5,005 nucleotides of DNA from Pseudomonadota bacterium (GTDB lineage Bacteria; Desulfobacterota; Desulfobacteria; Desulfobacterales; Desulfobacteraceae). The notes beneath the pieces were generated by a model. It was not told where the DNA came from, searched no databases, and saw only the letters and a list, made by a program, of their open reading frames with translations. The position numbers and the translations under genes are program-made. This document shows positions 4,355-5,005 of the stretch, piece by piece. The stretch lies in contig JAHIVS010000669.1 of NCBI GenBank assembly GCA_018816605.1, positions 1 to 5,005 of the forward strand. Direction: 5' to 3'. How positions within the stretch are numbered: the stretch's first letter is position 1; the number at the start of each line of letters is the position of its first letter.

Positions 4355-5005
4355 ATGAAACACATTTTATTAATACTGGTATTTCTTTATTGTCTGGGAT
4401 CTGTCAGCGCCCTGGCCCAAAATGATTCGGATATGCGCATGGACCACCTGACCCTGGAAAAGCAACAAGAAATGATCCGGGAAAAGGCCGTTGATGAATT
4501 AAAACAGGCCAAAGCCGCGGCAGCCCAAAAGATTCTGGAAATTAAAAATGATGAAAAGGCCATCAAGGCTGCCATTACAACTCTTCAGGAGAAAAACAAA
4601 CTTCTGGAACAGGCAAACAAGGCCTATGAACAAAAGATCCTGGAACAAAAAAAAATCCAGGACCAACTCAAGGCAGATCTGGCCGAATCCAATGCCGAGA
4701 GCCGGGAGCTTTCAGGGTTTATCAAAATAGGGGCCAAGGACCTTGAAAGCCTGTTGACACAAAGCCTTCAAAGTGCCCTTACAACGGAGGGGCAGGACTT
4801 TCTGTCCCCCTTGATCAGCCAGGAAAAACCATGGTCCATGGAAGATATTGAAAAAATGACAGATAGCTTTTTCCGGGAGATAATGGCCTCGGGAGCCGTT
4901 AAGATCACCCGGGCTTCCATCATCGACCGCCAGGGCAAGGAAGAAACGGCAAGGGTTTTGACCCTGGGAAATTTTACCGGGATCTATTGTCTGGAAAACC
5001 CGGAC
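4355..5005 (+). CDS. TtpC-like MotA/TolQ/ExbB-family protein, periplasmic N-terminal part (3' end beyond window)
   Basis: The frame is open from ATG 4355 to the window end, giving 217 residues of a protein expected at about 450. SD AAGGAG (4343-4348) overlaps the DUF3450 stop, with 6-nt spacing. Residues 1-21 are a signal peptide (cleavage after SALA). Residues about 30-118 form a charged Ala/Glu/Lys/Gln-rich coiled coil. A globular periplasmic part follows, with GFIKIGAKDLESLL (120-133) and ITRASIIDRQGKEETARVL (184-202), then TLGNFTGIYCLEN, matching the TtpC pattern in which V.D..G.....VLR.G.F precedes the membrane region. The MotA/TolQ/ExbB transmembrane domain itself is not in the window, so the family call rests on this pattern and the DUF3450 neighbour. 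In Vibrio, TtpC is required with ExbB2, ExbD2 and TonB2 to energise outer-membrane receptors. The divergent receptor is its likely client (inference). Confidence 0.8.
   Translation, partial: MKHILLILVFLYCLGSVSALAQNDSDMRMDHLTLEKQQEMIREKAVDELKQAKAAAAQKILEIKNDEKAIKAAITTLQEKNKLLEQANKAYEQKILEQKKIQDQLKADLAESNAESRELSGFIKIGAKDLESLLTQSLQSALTTEGQDFLSPLISQEKPWSMEDIEKMTDSFFREIMASGAVKITRASIIDRQGKEETARVLTLGNFTGIYCLENPD

Noticed and set aside
1..5005. CRISPR array, tRNA/rRNA, insertion sequence or phage attachment site
   Set aside because: No regularly spaced repeats, cloverleaf, rRNA stretch, transposase frame or terminal inverted repeats were seen.

Overview
The window shows a divergent locus from a Gram-negative, probably anaerobic, delta-proteobacterium-like genome. 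A Desulfobacterota/Desulfobacteraceae origin is my inference from gene content, moderate GC (judged by eye) and codon style; no marker gene is present to prove it. The Gram-negative assignment is firm, because the window encodes an outer-membrane TonB-dependent receptor and several Sec-exported periplasmic proteins.

Layout. Bases 1-1452 (minus strand) encode the first 484 residues of a TonB-dependent outer-membrane receptor: signal peptide, TonB-box-like segment, complete plug and the start of the barrel. The gene runs off the left edge. Bases 1453-2198 form a gene-free divergent spacer of about 750 bp, unusually rich in RNA-like structure. It holds two strong plus-strand intrinsic terminators, three perfect TTGACA boxes facing the plus strand, a minus-strand stem-loop followed by nine Us, and a small tandem repeat. 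From 2199 to the right edge lies a tight plus-strand operon of four genes: (1) a DUF4198/NikK-like periplasmic protein, (2) a NikL-like periplasmic protein with a C-terminal membrane anchor, (3) a DUF3450 periplasmic coiled-coil protein, and (4) the N-terminal periplasmic part of a TtpC-like MotA/TolQ/ExbB-family protein, cut by the right edge.

How the parts fit. DUF3450 followed by a TtpC-like protein is the known beginning of TonB2-type energy-transducing operons, which usually continue with ExbB, ExbD, TonB and a TPR protein. Here the module is attached to two periplasmic proteins of the kind associated with ECF-type nickel/cobalt transporters, and faces a TonB-dependent receptor. The simplest reading is a dedicated metal-uptake locus, with nickel or cobalt most likely: the receptor brings the metal or a chelate across the outer membrane, a private TonB2 motor powers it, and the NikK/NikL-like pair handles the metal in the periplasm. 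The substrate is inferred from neighbours only. No NikMQO permease or ATPase genes lie inside the window.

Points most worth a second look: both NikK/NikL-like proteins are predicted to begin, after signal-peptide removal, with histidine; a terminator sits directly before the operon's first gene, suggesting attenuation or a small RNA; and a second, orphan terminator lies behind a promoter-like sequence antisense to the receptor leader.
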